Shown: piece after piece, positions 11,304 through 23,208 of the stretch
How the letters are laid out: every line of letters starts with the position of its first letter
How positions within the stretch are numbered: the stretch's first letter is position 1
Origin: Populus alba
Taxonomy: Eukaryota; Streptophyta; Magnoliopsida; Malpighiales; Salicaceae
Reading direction: 5' to 3'
Length of the DNA: 64,000 bases
Assembly (NCBI RefSeq): GCF_005239225.2
Contig: NC_133300.1
Span: 18,651,584 to 18,715,583 of the forward strand
Program-made: the position numbers and the translations under genes
The notes under the pieces: model-generated
The model's database searches: none
What the model saw: the letters and a program-made list of their open reading frames with translations, nothing else
What the model was told of the DNA's origin: nothing

Positions 11304-12842
11304 TTGGGTGTATAAGATTAAGACTAATTCTGATGGGTCTATTGAGCGATATAAAGCTAGGTTGGTTGCCAAAGGATACTCTCAACAGTATGGTATGGAC
11401 TATGAGGAGACATTTGCTCCGGTTGCAAAAATGACTACTATTCGTACTCTTATTGCTGTAGCTTTGATTCGTCAATGGCATATTTCTCAACTTGATGTTA
11501 AAAATGCCTTCTTGAATGGAAATCTTCAAGAAGAAGTTTATATGGCACCCCCTTCTGGTATTTCACATGACTCTGGATATGTTTGTAAGCTTAAGAAAGC
11601 ATTATATGGTCTCAAACAAGCATCCCGTGCTTGGTTTGAGAAATTCTCTATTGTGATCTCGTCACTTGGCTTTGTTTCTAGCAGTCATGATTCTGCTCTT
11701 TTTATTAAGTGCACTGATGCAGGTCGTATCATTCTGTCTTTATATGTTGATGACATGATTATTACTGGTGATGACATTGATGGTATTTCAGTTTTGAAGA
11801 CAGAATTGGCTAGACGATTTGAGATGAAGGATTGGGGTTATCTTAGATATTTCTTGGGTATTGAGGTAGCATACTCACCTAGAGGTTACCTTCTTTCTCA
11901 GTCGAAATATGTTGCAGATATTCTTGAGCGGGCTAGACTTACTGATAACAAGACTGTGGATACTCCTATTGAGGTTAACGCAAGGTACTCTTCTTCTGAT
12001 GGTTTACCTTTGATAGATCCTACTTTATACCGCACTATTGTTGGGAGTTTGGTATATCTCACCATTACTCGTCCAGATATTGCATATGCTGTTCATGTTG
12101 TTAGTCAGTTTGTTGCTTCTCCTACTACTGTTCACTGGGCAGCTGTTCTTCGTATTTTGCAATATCTTCGGGGTACAGTTTTTCAAAGTCTTTTACTTTC
12201 ATCCACCTCTTCCTTGGAGTTGCGTGCATACTCTGATGCTGATCATGGTAGTGATCCCACAGATCGCAAGTCTGTTACCGGGTTTTGTATCTTTTTAGGT
12301 GATTCTCTTATTTCTTGGAAGAGCAAGAAACAATCTATTGTTTCTCAATCATTCACCGAAGCAGAATATCGTGCCATGACATCTACTACCAAAGAGATTA
12401 TTTGGTTACGTTGGTTACTTGCTGATATGAGAGTTTCCTTTTCCCATCCTACTCCTATATATTGTGACAACCAGAGTTCTATTCAGATTGCTCACAACTT
12501 GGTTTTTCATGAGCGGACTAAGCACATTGAAATCGATTATCATCTTACTCGTCATCATCTCAAGCATGGAACCATTACTTTGCCTTTTGTTCCTTCTTCA
12601 TTGCAGATTGCAGATTTCTTTACCAAGGCACATTCCATATCTCGTTTTTATTTTCTAGTTGGCAAACTCTCGATGCTTGTAGCTGCCGCATCGTGAGTTT
12701 GAGGGGAGATGTTACATAATATTTATGTTGTCTTATTTATTAAGGGTAGAATAGTACTTTCAGTTTAACCTATATATACTTTATTTGTATTTAGGTTAAG
12801 ACCATGCATTCATAATAAACAGATTATTCAGAACTCTAGCCT
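11304..12842 (+). mobile_element. 5'-truncated Ty1/copia element (reverse transcriptase, RNase H, 3' LTR start)
   Basis: The fragment starts abruptly at the Athila LTR border, inside the conserved WVYKIK segment of reverse transcriptase, and runs to the polypurine tract (ttgaggggaga, ending 12709) and a 3' LTR beginning TGTTACATAA at 12710. The LTR end is not certain; I place it near 12842. The Athila element appears to have inserted into this older copia element. The missing gag, protease and integrase half should lie beyond the other Athila end but is not present in the window. Confidence 0.82.
11305..12696 (+). pseudogene. Copia reverse transcriptase / RNase H fragment
   Basis: An uninterrupted frame of about 464 codons without the start of the polyprotein. 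It shows [16 protein letters not shown], the LDVKNAFLNG and YGLKQASRAWF blocks, and the catalytic YVDDMIITG box. The RNase H region follows with SDADHGSDPTDRKSVTG, KKQSIVSQSFTEAEYRAM and the final ADFFTKA. It stops at 12694-12696, just before the polypurine tract. It is intact within the fragment but has no start codon or upstream domains, so it is a truncated remnant. The sequence differs clearly from the two other copia elements here and is a separate family. Confidence 0.9.
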
Positions 12843-14429
12843 CCGTTTTGTATTTGATCTCAATTAGTTTAACACCACTGACCTTTTTCTCTTTGGCTTG
12901 GAAACGAATCTCTTTTACACGCATAATCATAAGCTTAGGCCATTGGAAACTTGAATTCAAATTAATTATAACAAAAGAAAAAACTCGTTTTTTTGTTTTT
13001 TCCGATTCCAAGTTTACACTTCGAAACTATGGGAAAAAAATCCATTTATTAGATTCTGAAAATTCATAAAACTGATTGAAAAATAATATTTATAAAGTTG
13101 TTAAATTGACATGTCTATTTAGAAAAAATAAATCAAATTAAACTAACTAGGATAAGCTTGGCAGCGTAACCCATAGTCACCAAATTATAATTACATCAAT
13201 TAGTCAAGGGCAAAAGCTCATTTAAGTTTCGTCAGTGTATATAATTAATTTATCAAGAAAATATAATTAATTTATCGAATAAATGTCTCAAGTACCAATC
13301 TTATCAATTTGGGTTCGCATTGTATATCTTTACTTAATTTATATTCAAATAATTAGAGAAAACATTAAACAATACATATGCTTTTCTTAATTTAAGATGC
13401 CAAAATACTAGCTTTCCCTCCATCTGAATATTAGAGAATAATATAAATAATATTTTGAGATATTATCTAATAATTTAAAATTTTTGATTGAATTAATTTT
13501 TTAATATAATATTAGAGCTTGATGACTAAACAATCATGATTTCAATTTCATCATCTTTAATTCTTTCTTCTAATTAATAACACAACGTAATGCATGTCTT
13601 TGTAAGTTTAAATCTAAAATGTTTTCACTTGAAATAGTGTGTTAGAAAATAATATAAATCATATCCTGCAGTCTCAACTAATAGTTTAAACTTTTTAATT
13701 GAAATGATTTTTTTGTTATATTTTTGTGTCTAAGACAAGAGATGGAAATAGAAGAAGAAAGATAACATTTCTTTTTATATTCAAAATTGTCCTAAGAACA
13801 TATCTATTAACACTTTTATTTGTTAATAAACACATGATTTTAGCACATGCACCCTTCAAAACTATCCTAAGAATATATTTATTAACACTATTATCCGTTA
13901 ATAAACACATGATTTTAACATATGAACCTTTTTTAAGGCCGTTCGTGTCCTGTTTTAGATTGCAGGAAGGTATATATTAAAAGCTAATATATCTCGGAAT
14001 AATCCTTCAATATTATCGTGGATTATTGCACTGAAACGTTTCCTTTTGAAAATTATACATCGATAACTTTGCCTCGATGACTTTTTCCATCCATGAAGTT
14101 GTCTCTTCTCTTGTTGCTAACTTCTGCAAAATCCCACTTAATGTAATTGATTACTTCTCGTGTCATAACTCCTCACTTCCTAAAAAACCTACAATTCTCA
14201 CTGATTGCCATCCTTCAATTTAATTTTATCCTTTGACCCAATTTGTAATTAAGTTGTCCAACTTGAATCGTGTCAGCTAAGAAATGTGTAGCGATAAGTA
14301 CAGAAAAACTTGGATCCATTCAAAATTGTTCCCCATCCAAGAAACTTCAAAATGGTCAAATATTTTGGTAAGTAAATTCTTAGGAATTTTTAAAAAACTC
14401 AAAGAAAAAAATCATGAAGGACAGAAGTC
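12843..14429. other. Intergenic AT-rich DNA upstream of patatin gene 1
   Basis: No gene is supported here. It contains a 75 bp-spaced direct duplication (13781-13926) and, from about 14220, sequence homologous to the upstream region of patatin gene 2 (for example 'gtccaacttgaa' and 'ggatccattcaaaattgttcc'). Confidence 0.6.
13781..13926. repeat. Tandem duplication, two imperfect copies of about 73 bp
   Basis: Copies at about 13781-13853 and 13856-13926 share 'cctaagaa.atat.tattaacac' and 'gttaataaacacatgatttta'. They differ at several bases, so the duplication is not recent. Confidence 0.75.
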
Positions 14430-14437
14430 TATAAATA
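14430..14437 (+). promoter_or_regulatory. Probable TATA box of patatin gene 1
   Basis: TATAAATA lies 154 bp before the start codon. The same box in the same context (agaagtctataaatacct) precedes patatin gene 2 at 40067, so its position is conserved between the duplicates. Confidence 0.7.
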
Positions 14438-14872
14438 CCTCCACATCTCCTTTGAGAGATTGCAAGGTTTTAACACTTGAATACATTTGAGTACAAGCTA
14501 TCTCTCAAGCTCTCCGAAAGTTTAAGCTAAACCCTCTCAACTCTATCTTCTACTTCTAGGACTCTCTACATTTTAGCATTTGTTTATCATATGGCGAACA
14601 TGCAAACTCCATCATCACCTCCTCAACCTCCAACACATGTAAACCAAATCACCATTCTTAGCATCGATGGAGGTGGAATAAGAGGAATTATACCAGGAAC
14701 TATCCTTGCCTTTCTAGAGTCTGAGCTTCAGGTAGACAAGAAAATCGTGCTCTTTCAGCACGTATACTAATGCATGTCAAGTAGGCATGCAAGATATTGC
14801 TTTCTTTTTCATCATCATATATACTAAAACAAAAAAATAAATTAAGTTCAATGCCTGAAGTAAGGTTAACAC

Positions 14873-15020
14873 AGTTGAGAAATAATTAGGAGGCTTAACC
14901 TAATAGGTTAGCCAACCCTTTCTATATATATGAGTAGGGCAATATACAATAGTAAAGGTGGAGATTACCACATAAGAATATGACTACAATATATTTCCTA
15001 TATAATTACATTCTATAATA
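14873..15020 (-). repeat. 3' LTR of copia copy A
   Basis: 148 bp, identical to the 5' LTR except for one extra AT in 'aatatatttcc'. Ends are AGTTGAGA and CTATAATA on the plus strand. Confidence 0.95.
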
Positions 15021-15028
15021 CGCCCCCC

Positions 15029-18000
15029 TCAAGCTGAGGGTGGAGGATCAACCCCGAAGCTTGAATTTAAAAAGTAGTAAATGAAAGCAGCAGGAAGTGG
15101 CTTAGTGAAGACATCGGCAAGTTGATCCTGAGAGGAAATAAAACGAATCTGAATCTCCTTCTTCGCAACTCTATCTCGGACAAAAATGATAATCAATCTC
15201 AATATGTTTTGTGCGAGCATGAAATATAGGGTTTGCGGACAAATACGTGGCACCAAGGTTGTCACACCAGATAATAGGAGCAGAATGAGTCGGAATCTGA
15301 AGATCCGTTAACAAGTACTGAAGCCAGATAACTTCAGCCGTGCCATCGGCTAAGGCTTTGTACTCAGCTTCCGTCGAAGAACGAGCAACAGTGCGTTGCT
15401 TACTCGATTTCCATGAAATTGGCGTCTGACCAAAGAACACAAGATAACCACCTGTAGACTTTCTATCCTCAATACTACCTGCCCAATCTGCATCTGTAAA
15501 ACTGTGTAAAGCAAAGGAAGAGCTGCGAGTAATATGTAAACCATGTGATGCCGTACCACGGAGATAACGCAAGATGCGTTTCACGGCAGCCCAATGGGAT
15601 TCTGTAGGAGCATGCATAAATTGACAGACCCGGTTAACAGCAAAGCAAATATCCGGGCGTGTGAAAGTGAGATATTGGAGAGCACCAACAAGTTGCCGAA
15701 AACGAGTAGCATCAGAAACAATGGATCCGGCATAATGGTGGCTTTGGATGCCGAAATAGGAGTATCAACTGGTTTACAGGATAACATACCAGCTCGTGTG
15801 AGGATATCAAGTGTATATTTATGTTGACAAAGCATAAGTCCCAGACTAGTACACTGCACTTCAATACCCAAGAAATAATGAACATCACCCAAATCCCGAA
15901 GTTTAAATTCAGAGCTCAGTAGCTGAATGAGTCGTTGTAGCAGAGTTCCATTATTACCCGTAAGCAGAATATCATCAACATAAACCAAAAGATAACAAAT
16001 GTCACTTACCAACCGAGAAGATAAACAATGAGGTATCCACTTTAGAAGCACGGAAACCAATGGATAATAGAAAATCATTCAGACGAGTGTACCAAGCCCG
16101 CGGAGCCTGTTTTAACCCATATAGAGATTTATGCAATCGACATACATGACCTGGGAGTGCAGAATCAACAAAACCTGGAGGTTGTTTCATGTAAACCTCT
16201 TCATCAAGGACTCCATTTAGAAATGCATTATGAATGTCAAGCTGATGAATTTTCCAACCACTCGAAACTGCAATGGAGAACACTAAGCGGACTGTTGCCT
16301 GTTTGATAACAGGACTAAAAGTTTCTGAGTAATCAATACCTTCTTGCTGAGTGAAGCCCCTAGCAACCAGGCGCGCCTTATACCTCTCAATGCTACCATC
16401 AGATTTGCGTTTAATTTTGTAGACCCATCGGCTACCAACAACATTCATGGACGGATGAAATGGCACTAAAGTCCATGTTTTGTTTGCGCGTAAGGCCTGA
16501 ATTTCCTCTCGCATAGCATTATGCCACGCCTCATATCTGTTAGCATCAGGAAAAATAAGTGGCTCATGCGAGGGAGGAGAAGATACCCGACTGAAGGAAG
16601 CAGCAGAGGTGGCTGCCGTGGTGGTGATCAGCGCTGTCTTGGGCTGTCTCGGACGAAGAACCATGGGGTGTTTAGGAGCAGCGGGACATGGAGTAGCAAC
16701 ACCTGTACCTGGAATGTGCTGAAGAGGATAAAAGGAGAGATCAACACAAAGTTGCAGACCAGGAGGTGAAGCCGGGGAGGTGCGAGGTTGTGCCGTAACT
16801 GAATCCTGCAAGTCAGAACCTGTTCCTGCACAATAATCATTGGAAAGACAAGCATGTGGTGATAGTATGGCTGTGTGGGGTGGTGAGGCAGGGTCGGCTA
16901 AATCAACGGGCAGGGGAGCAAGCTGGGGGGTTGCGGCAAGGGGCAAAGGTGAGTTGTGTGTTTTGCCGAGTTGGGAAGGAAGAGGCTGAAAACAGGAAGG
17001 GGGTTGCAGTGATGGAAGATAGGTAGGTGGAGTGGGAGGAACCGGGGGTGTTGTTACCTGTTCAGACTTTTGAAAAGGAAAGACACATTCATGAAAACAA
17101 ACATGACGGGAGACATAGACACGACCAGACTCTAAATCAAGACACCGATAACCAAGATGAGACGAGCTATAGCCTAAAAACACACAAGGAGAAGATCGAA
17201 AATCTAATTTATGAGCATGATATGGACGTAAAAATGGAAAACAAAGACACCCAAAAGTGCGTAGAAAATTATAATCAGGAGTGCGATGAAACAGACACGC
17301 AAAAGGAGATTTATTTTGAAGAACAGGAGTAGGCATGCGATTAATAAGATAGACCGATGATTCCATAGCATAGTTCCAAAAACGCAATGGGGCATTACAC
17401 TGTCCTAAGAGGGTTAGGCCAGTTTCGACAATATGTCTATGACGACGTTCAACTGTGCATTTTGTTCATGAGTATGAGGACAAATTAATCGATGATGAAA
17501 TACCAATTGTTTGAAAAAATGTATTTAATTTACGATATTCACCACCCCAATCAGTTTGAACAGATTTAATTTTAAGAGAAAACTGACGCTCAACAAGTGT
17601 CTGAAAACGTTGAAACGTGGAAAATACATCAGATTTCGCAACAAGCGGATAATACCAGATATATTTAGTGTGCGCATCAACAAAGATAACAAAATAACGA
17701 AAACCATCAGAAGAAAACATTAGAGCAGGACCCCAAACATCACTAAAGATTAATTCAAGTGGGGTAGAAGTTTTGTGACCCGTCGGTCGTAATGACAAAC
17801 GGGATGACTTGCCTAAAGGACATGCTTGACATTGAGTAAAAGATCGTTTAGACGTACAAATAATTTTATTATCAGAAACTAACAAATTTAGAATGCGAGG
17901 AGTTGGATGACCTAAACGACGATGCCACAAGTCGGCAGTCGCGGAAATGCAAGGAGACCAAAAAGCTTGAGGAACTGACGTAGCCGAGGACTCGGAGAGA

Positions 18001-19485
18001 ACATAAAGACCATCATGACTCCGACCGGAAAGAAGAACTTCCTTGGTGACGAGATCCTTCACATAAAACACAGAATCGTGAAATTCAAAATAAACATGAT
18101 TATCACGACAGAATTTCTGAACAGATAACAACGGTTTGGTAATGTGAGGCACACGAAGAACATTAGTTAATGTAAACAAGCGTTTGGGGGAATATAAAGT
18201 AGTATGTCCAACATGGGATATGTCAAGGGCCTTACCATCACCAACATGCAAGAAATCATTACCAAGATAAGGAGCAGAAATCAGTTAGAGTTGCAAGATC
18301 AGGCGTCACATGTTGATTCGCGCCGGTGTCGGGAAACCAAGTCGTTGCAGCAGAATCATTCGCAACAGCAAGGTGAGCAGAGGGCTGCTGTGTGCTGCTG
18401 CGAAACTGATAGCATTGAAGAGCTGAATGGCCAGGAGTGGAACATAATTGGCAGCGGACATGTCCAGACCACTGCCCCTGATTTGGCCGAAAATCTGCAG
18501 CAGAGGTGCGCCTGTTCTGCCACTGATTTTGCCTCCAATCTGCAGCGGAGTGACCTCTGTTTGGGGCCTGAAATCGGTTGGTGTTTGAGCGCCAATTACC
18601 TCTAGAACGTCCCCTGTTTCGGCTGTGATTAGTCATGGCATAATAAGCAGAATTCGGAGGTGTTGGCAGCAATGGTGGCTGCTGCGGCAGAGAAGAAGAA
18701 GACAGCAGTGATGAAGAGGATGAACCGACAACCATGGAGTGAAAAGAGTTCTTGTGCAGAAACTCATGGGTAAGGAGATGGCTATGAAGATCAGCATACG
18801 ATAGCGGTTCAGCCTTGGTTATGAGACTAGTTACCAAGTCTTTGAACTCACCGCGAAGTCCACGAAACACATAGAGATTGAAATCTTCAAGGGACATTGG
18901 GCGACCAGCAGCAGCCAATTCGTCAAATAACGATTTGGCTTGCTGCATATACATACTAACCGATGCATCACCTTGCCGAAGGTCTTGAAAGGAGCCATGT
19001 AGTTGCATGATCCGAGAATTAGATGGAGAGGCAAGTGCCTTCTTAAGCGTGCGCCAAACACAATGTGAAGTAGAACAATCGACGACAAGATGCAGCACAT
19101 CCACGGAAAGAGAGGAGAGAAGAGCACTCAAAATAAGTTGATCTTGTTGCTTCCAACGAAGAAAAGAGGGGCTGATGGCAGAAGAAGAATCAGCCGAAGC
19201 ATCAATCATATGAGATGGAGGACACGGCAAGGAGCCGTCAACAAACTGAAAAACACCTTGACCAAGGAGATATGGCTTCATCTGCATTCTCCAATAAAGA
19301 TAGTTGGTGTTCGTAAGTTTCAACGACACAACATGGTGGGTGTTTGATAGAGGAACCATTGGAGATTGTGTTCCCATAAGAGGCAGAGGAACGGCAGAGC
19401 CAGCAGCAGGAAGAGGGCTGGCCGGTGATGATGCATCACCGGTGGAGGGAGAGGTTGGAGCAACGGCGGCAGGAGGAGAGTCCAT
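15029..19485 (-). pseudogene. Copia gag-pol polyprotein, copy A, with several frameshifts
   Basis: It starts at Met 19485 (MDSPPAAV). Order: gag, CCHC zinc knuckle (C-QL-C-STPG-H-SALQ-C), protease with an intact PDTGANQH site, the pre-integrase motif LWHRRLGHP, integrase, reverse transcriptase (YVDDILLTG), RNase H ([16 protein letters not shown]) and ADVFTKPLP near the end. Compared with copy B it has gained bases near 18278, 17502, 16005, 15182 and 15095 and lost bases near 17456 and 15722. Nearly all are one-base changes in homopolymers, and the 17502/17456 pair compensate each other. The start at 19485 is the first ATG and matches copy B. It is nearly identical to copy B in nucleotide sequence, so both come from a young family. 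Confidence 0.9.
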
Positions 19486-19543
19486 GGGGGAGAAAATTAG
19501 GGCCGGCTGCAAAGAGAGAAAATATTAGGAGGCTCTGATACCA

Positions 19544-19689
19544 AGTTGAGAAATAATTAGGAGGCTTAACCTAATAGGTTAGCCAACCCTTTCTATATAT
19601 ATGAGTAGGGCAATATACAATAGTAAAGGTGGAGATTACCACATAAGAATATGACTACAATATTTCCTATATAATTACATTCTATAATA
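19544..19689 (-). repeat. 5' LTR of copia copy A
   Basis: 146 bp; followed on the minus strand by the primer site complementary to initiator tRNA-Met (19532-19543). The target duplicate AACAC lies directly outside. Confidence 0.95.
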
Positions 19690-21245
19690 AACACTTACTA
19701 GTTTTACATGCATCTGTGTATATATGTAGAAATGTAATGTTAGTTTATTTTTCACGCACTAAAAGTTTTATCTCCTGTATGTATCATTGAGTAGTTTCTT
19801 TTTGTTCAAATTTACAGAAGCTGGATGGTGCAGATGCAAGGCTTGCAGACTACTTTGATGTGATTTCAGGGACTAGCACTGGCGGCCTCGTGACGGCTAT
19901 GCTAGCTGCACCGAATAAGCAAAACCGCCCTTTGTTTGCTGCTAAAGACATCAATGACTTCTACCTTGAGAACTGCCCTAAAATATTTCCTCAAGACAGG
20001 TGATGATTAATTCTGACGGTGAATTATTGCATTACAACTGATTTTTATCCATGAAGATACTAATTTAACTATCGTGTGCTAATAGCTCTCCGTTTGCCTC
20101 TGCTGCAAATCTTGTCAAGACATTGAGAGGGCCAAAATATGATGGGAAATTCTTGCATAGCATTGTCAAGGAAAAGTTGGGACATACAGAGTTGCACCAG
20201 ACATTGACAAATATTGTGATCCCAACTTTTGACATCAAGCGCCTCCAGCCAACTATCTTTTCTAGCTATAACGTGAAGAATAACCCATCAACGGATGCCC
20301 TTTTGTCCGATATCTGCATTGGAACTTCAGCTGCTCCAACTTATCTCCCTGCCTATTATTTTGAAACCAAAGATCCATCAGGCAAAGTTAGAGAATTCAA
20401 TCTTATTGATGGTGGTGTGGCAGCAAACAATCCAGTATGTTTATGATTTATCAATCTTCAAACGCATCTTGAGCTTGTATAACTAAAGAATCTTATATCA
20501 TTCATTTCTTTTTGGAATTTGATCAGACTTTAGTTGCCATCAGTGAAGTTTCAAAAGCAATCAATCGGGAGGGACCTGACTCCTACCGCATGAACCCAAT
20601 GGAATATGGCCGCTTTCTAGTCCTGTCCCTGGGCACTGGTACAGCAAAATCAGAAGAAAAGTACGATGCAGAAGAAGCAGCTAAATGGGTATCTTGGGAT
20701 GGTTGACTAGTGATCATTCTACTCCATTAGTGGATGTTTTCACACAAGCTAGTGCTGACATGGTTGATTTTCATATTTCCACTGTTTTTCAAGCCCTTAA
20801 CTGTGAAGAAAATTATCTTCGAATTCAGGTGCTTCTTGATCATGTTATCCAATATATATATTTATTCATGAAGCAAAGTGGGGAAATCTAACCTTATAAT
20901 ACTTGTGAAAAATTTAATGCAGGATGACACATTGACTGGAACGCTTTCATCTGTGGATGTTGCCACGAAAGAGAACTTGGAGAATCTTGTGAAAGTGGGC
21001 GAGGAATTGTTGAAGAAGCAAGTTTCAAGGGTGAATTTGGCTACTGGTGTCTTTGAACCCATCAATAAGATGACCAATGAAGAGGCTCTCAGAAAGTATA
21101 AATGAATGAATAAGACTCCTTGTTTCATCTTGATTATTCTTTTATTTATTTATTTATTAAGTTTTTGTTTTGTTGGTGTAGGTTGGCTAAATTACTCTCG
21201 AGGGAAAAGCATCTTCGCGACGCTAAGTCAGCTGTTGGAAATTAA

Positions 21246-22512
21246 AGCTACCACTCCAAGACATGATTAATAAATAATTTGACTATTCATTTGTTGTTTT
21301 ATTATTGAAAATTAAATTATTAGACGCAAATAAAATTTGGAAGAAGTAATTTTTTACTTTGTAAGATAGTCTTCGAATAAAGATGCTATGCACATAGCAT
21401 CCTAGATTTGTAATATTATGTAATTCAATCAGACTTTAAATATTTTATTTTTTCCAGGTAAAGCTGGTTTTTGTTTTATTTTTATTTTGTTCATACTATT
21501 TAATAATTACCTAGATTTTCTTAGAAAAAAATAGCAAATTTTCAAATCAACCTTTATATATATCAAAAAAAGCTTCAAAGGTAGAATTAGTGGCCATCAT
21601 GAACTGCAATCCAGCAAGAAGCTCATGCTCTCCTCCACTCTCGCAACATTGGATTTGCAATGCAAAAATTCAAAAATTCATCAATATTAAAATATTATTA
21701 TTTTCCATGTCTAATTGTTTACTTTATTGTATTTTTTTTTTATGTGAGGATGTGACAGTTTAAAATAATGTTTTAATATGTCATCCAAGACATTACAAAA
21801 ATAATTGTATTCAAACTAAAATACTGCTACTTGTTGGAGTGGATTTTGGTTATGTATAATAATACTGCTACTTGTATTATATATTATTAGTTTATCAAAA
21901 AACTAAAACTTCTCTTACCCCAAGATTTTGAGGCACTATCTACAAAGGGAGGTTGACGTGATGATTCAAGGGCGTAATTATATATTATTATTTTTTCAGA
22001 TTATCTTGCCTGTAATTAAATGTGTTTCGGTGCTTGGCCCAATAAGGAAAGTATAAGTTGCCAAGGGATCTTCACAGTTTAAGCCCATCATCTGGTGGAG
22101 TGTATTTTCTGGACTTGGAGACTAGAGTGAAAAACACGATAAACTTTGATGGTGTTTTTAAAATTAGCATGAAAAGTTAATATTGATTCTCCTAAAAACT
22201 ACTTTTCTCTTTGTCCAGTAAAAATACAATGAGTTACTTTCTTCATATCTTTTTAATTACTGATAAATTTGGTGCCAATAAGTATAATATAAAAGTTTAA
22301 TAGTTTTTTCTTCTTAAAGAAAGTTTCTTTTTAAATGTAAGAGTAATTCCTTTACTTATTTTCAAACTTAGTTTATTCTACTCAATAACATTTACAATTT
22401 ATTTTATTGCGAATAAATATATTTATAAATTGATTTCACCTAAAAATAGAAAAATAATTGAATAAGAGACATATTTACCCTTCAATTATCATGTAATTCT
22501 CAATTGGCTCAA
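21246..22512. other. Intergenic DNA between patatin gene 1 and the CACTA element
   Basis: The first 190 bp (to about 21425) are homologous to the 3' flank of patatin gene 2, including 'cttcgaataaagatgctatgc' with a possible AATAAA signal. The rest is AT-rich and shows no gene. Confidence 0.6.
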
Positions 22513-22529
22513 CACAACAAGAATTCACA

Positions 22530-23005
22530 TTTTTACGGACGGAAATATTCCGTCGGTATATTATTGAGAGTACGTCGGAAAAACTTTTACTACTAAATTG
22601 CCGACGGAATAAGTCCGTCGACTTACCTTTCGTCGGTGATTCCCCATTATGTCGCTATATCGGTCGGAAAAAAAAAAAAAATCATTTACCGACAATTTTA
22701 CAGACGGAATTTGCGCGCAAAAAAAAAAGTTTCCCGCTTCAAAAATACCGACGGATTGTTATTCCGTCGGTGATATACAATTCACCGACGGTTACATTCC
22801 GTCGGTAAAGTAGTCGGTGAATTGTTGGAATATCGACATAATGTACCGTCTGTAAATGCGTCGGTAAGTTATAATACCGACGGAATTAATCCATCGGTGA
22901 ATCTGTTGGTGAGTCATGAAAACACCGACCGAATTTCTCCGTCTGGAAATTTGTCGGTCATGGTCGCTGCTAGTGTCTAATGCCGACGGATGTTTTCCGT
23001 CGATA
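22530..23005. repeat. Left subterminal repeat array of the CACTA element
   Basis: About eight good copies of CCGTCGGT or ACCGACGG in both orientations, plus degenerate ones, spread over 475 bp. In En/Spm such repeats bind the element-encoded TNPA-type protein; that role is inferred here. Confidence 0.85.
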
Positions 23006-23208
23006 AATCCCTTTATAATAATTTTTTTTAATAATTATTTAGAATACATAATATAAAATGATATAAATTAATGGTAATAAAAACTAATTATGCAAATAAA
23101 AATTATATTAAGCATAAAAAAAAAATGAAGATAATAATATTCATTACAAAATGAAATTGTTCAAAAAACATTAAATGAAATTTTAAATGTAAATAATATT
23201 TATCAAAA

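Larger units (their letters stand above)
14873..19689 (-). mobile_element. Complete Ty1/copia retrotransposon inside patatin intron 1 (copy A)
   Basis: It has LTRs of 148 bp (14873-15020) and 146 bp (19544-19689) that differ only by an AT dinucleotide. They are flanked by the target duplicate AACAC (14868-14872 and 19690-19694). On the element's strand the LTR runs TATTATAG...CTCAACT, so the ends are TA...CT and not TG...CA. The primer site (tggtatcagagc, minus strand 19543-19532) fits initiator tRNA-Met. The purine-rich tract (gagggggg on the element strand) precedes the 3' LTR. Near-identical LTRs mean a recent insertion. It is antisense to the patatin gene and leaves both intron borders intact. 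Confidence 0.95.
14591..21245 (+). pseudogene. Patatin-like phospholipase gene 1: copia insertion in intron 1 and a frameshift in exon 4
   Basis: Patatin-like proteins hydrolyse acyl groups from membrane lipids with a Ser-Asp dyad. Six exons with GT/AG borders: 14591-14731, 19818-19999, 20086-20434, 20527-20828, 20923-21095 and 21182-21245, about 403 residues as in the family. Motifs are the oxyanion loop DGGGIRG (residues 26-32), the nucleophile elbow GTSTGG (Ser67) and the catalytic DGG (Asp216). Intron 1 is about 5.1 kb because it holds a full copia element (14873-19689) in antisense. Exon 4 lacks one G in 'aaatgggtatc' near 20690 (gene 2 has gggg), giving a stop about six codons later. 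If that base is an assembly error the frame is complete, and the neighbouring C-to-A change gives only Leu to Ile. The gene is a tandem duplicate of the one at 40245. I call it a pseudogene as assembled, with real doubt. Confidence 0.85.

Noticed and set aside
20685..20891. ORF starting [12 protein letters not shown] as a separate small gene
   Set aside because: It is the remainder of patatin exon 4 read after the one-base frame loss, continuing into the intron.
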